Source: Spirochaetia bacterium (GTDB taxonomy: Bacteria > Spirochaetota > Spirochaetia > Sphaerochaetales > Sphaerochaetaceae). From it: a stretch of 9,444 nt of DNA. The stretch is taken from contig SABI01000091.1 of the NCBI GenBank assembly GCA_009929055.1, positions 1-9,444 on the forward strand, read 5' to 3'. Both the position numbers and the translations under genes were made by a program. The notes beneath the pieces were generated by a model. It saw only the letters and a program-made list of their open reading frames with translations. It had not been told where the DNA came from and did no database searches. Each line of letters opens with the position of its first letter. Position 1 is the stretch's first letter. Below, piece by piece: positions 5,989 through 9,444 of this stretch.

Positions 5989-7424
5989 TGGAACAATACG
6001 TACCAAAGATACAAACAAGTAGCGTCCTTTATAATGAGTATAAGAGAAAAGAGGGAGATAAAGAGAATACCCACTACTGCCCGGGATGTGGTCATGGAAC
6101 TATTCAAAAGATGATTGCTCAGGCAATTGAAGAGTTGGATATTCAAGACAGGGTGATTTTTTTGTCTCCTGTGGGATGTTCAGTATTTAGCTACTACTAT
6201 TATGATACTGGTAATATTCAATGTTCTCATGGAAGAGCTCCTGCTGTAGCTACTGGGGTAAAAAGATCCTTAGAGGATGCTATAGTTATTAGCTACCAAG
6301 GAGATGGAGACTTAGCAGGAATTGGGATGACTGAGATTATCCATAGTGCTAATAGGAATGAACATATTACTGTTTTTTTTATCAATAATGCCACCTATGG
6401 GATGACAGGGGGGCAAATGGCCCCTACAACCCTTATAGATGAAAAAACCCTTACGACTCCTTTTGGAAGGGATAGAGAGAGAGATGGAGAGCCTATACGG
6501 ATGGCTGAGGTTATATCTTCTCTTAGCGGCCCTGTGTATGTTCAGCGATGTGCAGTCTCTAGTACAAAAGAACTTCTTAACACTAAAAAAGCAATTGAAA
6601 TTGGTCTTAAAAACCAAGTAAATAAGTTAGGATTTTCTTTTATTGAAATTCTTTCACCATGTCCTACTAACTGGAAGATGAATTCTTTAGATTCAAGAGA
6701 ATATATCGACTCTGTAATGAAAAAGTTTTATCCAGTTGGACTTTTTGTTGATAAAAGAGAAGAATCCTCACCGTATAAGGGCTCTTCATTTCCTCTTTTG
6801 GATGATAGAGAGCTTAAAGAGCTCATTTCACCAACACAAGAAATTCAAGAATTCGAACCGATTAACATTCCTTCTCAGGTAGCTGTTGCTATTACAGGCT
6901 TTGGAGGGCAAGGAATTCTCTCTGCTGGAACGCTCCTTGCTCATGCAGGGCTTAGTCATAATTTAGAAGTTTCTTGGCTTCCCTCCTATGGCCCTGAGAT
7001 GAGGGGAGGCAAAGCAAGTGTTACTGTCATGCTTTCAAATGAATCAATAGGATCTCCATTAATAGAGTCAATTGATTACCTCCTTGCGATGAATGGACCT
7101 TCGCTTCATCACTTTGCCCCTATGGTTGAGAAGGGAGGAGTCATTATTATAAATAGTTCACTCATTGATGAGGAAATCTCTATTGAAGGGGTCAATATCT
7201 ATTATATTGATGCAACACAAATAGCCCAAGAAGAAAACATGAGTTCGGCTAGTTCTGTTGTTATGCTCACAGCCCTCTCTTATGTGAGTGGGATTGTCTC
7301 AATTGACTCATTAATAGCTGCTTTACCTCATTCTTTGAAAAAGAGAGAGTATGTAGAGAAAAATACTACCCTCATCCATAAAAGCATTGCTCAATTAGAA
7401 GAGAAATATGGGGACAGAGTATAG
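5988..7424 (+). CDS. 2-oxoacid:ferredoxin oxidoreductase, fused beta (TPP-binding) and gamma subunits
   Basis: A 478-residue fusion of two subunits that are usually separate, VorA and VorC. The beta part (about 1-285) binds thiamine pyrophosphate and Mg2+: C-P-G-C-G-H-G (31-37), G-D-G-D-L-A (105-110) and N-N-A-T-Y-G-M-T-G-G-Q (133-143). C31, C34, C64 and C225 are placed as the four ligands of the proximal [4Fe-4S] cluster known from this superfamily. After a linker of about 15-20 residues, the gamma part (about 296-478) opens with G-F-G-G-Q-G-I (304-310) and has S-Y-G-P-E-M-R-G-G (333-341), typical of the CoA-interacting gamma domain. With VorB and VorD it would convert a (branched) 2-oxoacid, CoA and oxidised ferredoxin to acyl-CoA, CO2 and reduced ferredoxin, or run in reverse. 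The frame is continuous across the join, so this is not a frameshift artefact in the given sequence. No T-run terminator follows. Confidence 0.9.
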   Translation: MEQYVPKIQTSSVLYNEYKRKEGDKENTHYCPGCGHGTIQKMIAQAIEELDIQDRVIFLSPVGCSVFSYYYYDTGNIQCSHGRAPAVATGVKRSLEDAIVISYQGDGDLAGIGMTEIIHSANRNEHITVFFINNATYGMTGGQMAPTTLIDEKTLTTPFGRDRERDGEPIRMAEVISSLSGPVYVQRCAVSSTKELLNTKKAIEIGLKNQVNKLGFSFIEILSPCPTNWKMNSLDSREYIDSVMKKFYPVGLFVDKREESSPYKGSSFPLLDDRELKELISPTQEIQEFEPINIPSQVAVAITGFGGQGILSAGTLLAHAGLSHNLEVSWLPSYGPEMRGGKASVTVMLSNESIGSPLIESIDYLLAMNGPSLHHFAPMVEKGGVIIINSSLIDEEISIEGVNIYYIDATQIAQEENMSSASSVVMLTALSYVSGIVSIDSLIAALPHSLKKREYVEKNTTLIHKSIAQLEEKYGDRV

Positions 7425-7443
7425 ATAGCATGTAGCATTTTTG

Positions 7444-7478
7444 ACTCACTTATGGTAATATGTATGTCATAAGTGAGT
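7444..7478. repeat. Perfect 11-bp inverted repeat overlapping the start region of the PAS/GGDEF gene
   Basis: ACTCACTTATG (7444-7454) is perfectly complementary to CATAAGTGAGT (7468-7478), with a 13-base spacer. The 3' arm ends four bases before the ATG of the next gene and contains AAGTGAG (7471-7477), the only Shine-Dalgarno-like sequence there. Neither strand has a T run after it, so it is not a normal intrinsic terminator. It could be an RNA hairpin that hides the ribosome site, or a DNA operator. Confidence 0.7.
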
Positions 7479-7481
7479 TGT

Positions 7482-9444
7482 ATGCAAGATAAATGGTCAA
7501 ACCAAATAACAGAAAATTCTCCCTATTGTATTGCCCATGTTCGTATTATTACTAAAAAAGATAACGAACCTGTTGATTATACCTATGTCAATGTAAACAA
7601 AGCTTATTCTACATTTATTCAATTAAGTCACGACCAAATAGTAGGGAAAAGAGCATTAGAATTATCAAAAAGAATCACCTCTGGCGGTTTTGATTGGCTC
7701 TCTTTCTTAGCAAGAGTTGCCCTCTACAAAGAATTCGATGAAACTACTCAAAAGGTAAGTGATGATGGTAAGTATATACACATCGTCGCTTATCGAGTGG
7801 GGGAAAAAGAAGTTGCCTTTAGTTTCATCGATGTTACAAAAGAGGTGAGCCAGTTACAGCTACATGAACAATTATTTAATCTCACACCCACTCCTGTGAT
7901 AGTTTTATCTCCGGAAGGAATCATCTTAAGAGTCAACCAAGAATGGCAAACCTTATTTGATTATCAACCACAAGAGATGGCTCATAGGAATATGTATGAT
8001 TTTATTCATCCTGATGACCAACGCAATGTAAAAACATGCATGCGCAGAATTGAAAAAGAGGGCAATACGTGTTCAGTTGCCACAAGAATTCGTTCAAATG
8101 ATGGATCCTATAAAGAAATCTTTTGGAGAGCACACCATACCCATACTTATATTTTGGCAGCAGGAGTTGATCTTTCCTTTATAAAGAAAAATGAGAGGGC
8201 ATTGCAAAGGCAATTAGATTTGCAAAACATGTTTATGGAAACAACTGTAAGTGGCTTTTCTCAGATGATGCTTGATGAACCTATTGACCCCCTTACTATT
8301 ACTGACTCTCACTTAGATATTGATGAATATTTAAAGAGTGAAAGAATTGTGAGTGTCAATGATGCCTTTGCAAACCAGTATCATACAACAAAAGAAATAC
8401 TGTTAGGAAAAACTGGATATGAACTTTATAAAGATGACCTTAATTCTGGAAGAAGTAATTTTATAGAAAGTGTAAGATTAGGAAAATTAAGTGGCGAATT
8501 CCATATGAAGTTAGTTGATGGAACTACTTCTTGGTTCTATGCCGATATTACCACATTAAAAGATAGTAAAGGACGAATTGTAGGGCACATGATCTTACAA
8601 ATTGATATAAATGCCCGTAAGAAAGTAGAATTCGAATTAAATAGAAGTGAGACTCAATTTCGCCTTTTAAGTGAATATGCCTCTGATATGATTTGGTCGT
8701 ATAATTTTCACAAAGGTAACTTTTCTTATGTTTCCCCTGCAATTATCAATATTTTAGGATGGACCCCTGATGATGTTATCCAAGGGGATTACACAAGATA
8801 TCTCTATGAAGAAGATTTAATCAAAGTAAAAAAGCAAATTTTGTTGTGGGCTATCGAGTACCGTAAGAGTAAATGTGTAAATAAGAAATGGATATTACAA
8901 CTTCGACACTATACAAAAAAAGGGACTCTCGTGTGGATAGAGAGTGCAATCAACTTCAAAGAATACCCTGATAGTCTCATTGAAGTGATTGGGGTTTCAA
9001 GAGACATTTCAGATAAGAAAAAGGCTGAAGCAGATCTCGTTTATTCCAGCTACCACGATCAGCTTACCAAGGTATTTAACCGACGCTATGTAAATGAACA
9101 AGTAGAACTCCTTATTCATCAAAAAGCTTTCCCCCTTTCCATTATTACCTGTGATGTAAATGGCTTGAAGCTTACCAATGATGTGTTTGGCCATTCTGTA
9201 GGAGATGCGCTACTACGTAACACAGGCTCTCTTTTGCAAAGCTTCGCTGGCAAGTTAGATCTTGTTGCCCGTGACGGGGGGGATGAATTTCTAATGCTCC
9301 TTCCTTATACTTCTCGAGAACAAGCTCAAAAAATTATGACAAAAATTAAAAAAGAAAGTGAAACTATCTATGTAGGTAAAACCTATTTATCCCTTTCTTT
9401 AGGTCTTTCAGTTATGGAAAACGAAGATGATTCGTATATCGATA
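7482..9444 (+). CDS. Multi-PAS GGDEF protein (probable diguanylate cyclase), 3'-truncated by window edge
   Basis: 654 residues are visible and the frame is still open at base 9444. The N-terminal 515 residues hold about four PAS-like modules, at roughly 10-120, 131-235, 250-380 and 388-512. The second and fourth are clearest (F-I-H-P-D-D at 174-179; S-P-A-I-I-N-I-L-G-W at 418-427). A GGDEF domain starts near 520: H-D-Q-L-T-K-V-F-N-R-R (525-535), C-D-V-N-G-L-K-L-T-N-D (557-567), F-G-H-x-x-G-D (569-575) and an intact GGDEF (599-603; bases 9276-9290). The metal-binding Asp and guanine-binding Asn positions are kept, so synthesis of cyclic di-GMP from GTP is plausible. The inhibitory RxxD site reads G-K-L-D, lacking the Arg. 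No signal peptide or membrane segment is seen, so it is a cytoplasmic sensor. ATG 7482 is chosen as start; in-frame GTG 7473 and TTG 7479 are possible and a stop lies at 7470. The ribosome site is weak and lies in a hairpin arm. Confidence 0.88.
   Translation, partial: MQDKWSNQITENSPYCIAHVRIITKKDNEPVDYTYVNVNKAYSTFIQLSHDQIVGKRALELSKRITSGGFDWLSFLARVALYKEFDETTQKVSDDGKYIHIVAYRVGEKEVAFSFIDVTKEVSQLQLHEQLFNLTPTPVIVLSPEGIILRVNQEWQTLFDYQPQEMAHRNMYDFIHPDDQRNVKTCMRRIEKEGNTCSVATRIRSNDGSYKEIFWRAHHTHTYILAAGVDLSFIKKNERALQRQLDLQNMFMETTVSGFSQMMLDEPIDPLTITDSHLDIDEYLKSERIVSVNDAFANQYHTTKEILLGKTGYELYKDDLNSGRSNFIESVRLGKLSGEFHMKLVDGTTSWFYADITTLKDSKGRIVGHMILQIDINARKKVEFELNRSETQFRLLSEYASDMIWSYNFHKGNFSYVSPAIINILGWTPDDVIQGDYTRYLYEEDLIKVKKQILLWAIEYRKSKCVNKKWILQLRHYTKKGTLVWIESAINFKEYPDSLIEVIGVSRDISDKKKAEADLVYSSYHDQLTKVFNRRYVNEQVELLIHQKAFPLSIITCDVNGLKLTNDVFGHSVGDALLRNTGSLLQSFAGKLDLVARDGGDEFLMLLPYTSREQAQKIMTKIKKESETIYVGKTYLSLSLGLSVMENEDDSYID

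Noticed and set aside
5802..6146. Minus-strand frame of 114 codons across the vorB/vorAC junction, with similar ones at 5419-5700 and 6312-6617
   Set aside because: All are antisense to well-conserved enzyme regions and show no family features.
7444..7478. The 11-bp inverted repeat as terminator of the vor operon
   Set aside because: No T run follows on either strand, and the repeat runs up to the next start codon. A factor-independent terminator is therefore unlikely, and none was found after vorAC.
8548..8742. Short minus-strand frames here and at 9009-9194
   Set aside because: They are antisense to the PAS and GGDEF domains of a continuous gene and have no support of their own.

Overview
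The window is a 9.4 kb piece of an AT-rich bacterial chromosome with dense, ordinary-looking gene packing. No tRNA, rRNA, CRISPR array or insertion sequence is visible. The gene content points to an anaerobic or fermentative heterotroph: a four-component ferredoxin-dependent 2-oxoacid oxidoreductase, a DUF438/hemerythrin/PAS redox-type protein and a multi-PAS GGDEF protein. The long-chain acyl-CoA synthetase, with its hydrophobic mid-protein insert, resembles spirochaete (Treponema/Spirochaeta-like) homologues. The spirochaete assignment is an inference from remembered family resemblance, not a demonstrated placement.

Layout from left to right. (1) Bases 1-1116, plus strand: 3' three quarters of glucose-6-phosphate dehydrogenase (zwf), cut by the window edge. 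(2) A hairpin at about 1122-1170 serves as a terminator for both converging genes. (3) 1184-2416, minus: DUF438-HHE-PAS protein, with its own candidate promoter and operator-like inverted repeat. (4) 2485-2533: intrinsic terminator of the next minus-strand gene. (5) 2551-4458, minus: AMP-forming long-chain acyl-CoA synthetase. (6) 4459-4696: divergent control region containing several inverted repeats. (7) 4697-7424, plus: a tightly coupled three-gene operon, vorD-vorB-vorAC, each junction being a TGATG stop/start overlap. The last gene fuses the TPP-binding beta subunit to the gamma subunit. (8) 7425-7481: a short spacer with a perfect 11-bp inverted repeat whose 3' arm contains the only Shine-Dalgarno-like sequence for the next gene. 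(9) 7482 to the right edge, plus: a soluble protein with about four PAS domains and a GGDEF domain, cut by the window edge.

How the genes may work together (inference). Vor-type enzymes interconvert branched-chain 2-oxoacids, CoA and oxidised ferredoxin with branched acyl-CoA, CO2 and reduced ferredoxin. The divergent acyl-CoA synthetase makes acyl-CoA from free acids with ATP. The shared control region would allow co-regulation of acyl-CoA supply for lipid synthesis or branched-chain amino-acid metabolism. zwf supplies NADPH through the oxidative pentose phosphate route. The PAS/GGDEF and DUF438/PAS proteins are likely cytoplasmic sensors. I found no clearly undescribed system. The most unusual points are the hairpin over the PAS/GGDEF start, the VorA-VorC fusion, the cluster of inverted repeats between the synthetase and vorD, and the apparent Glu at the A10 lysine position of the synthetase.
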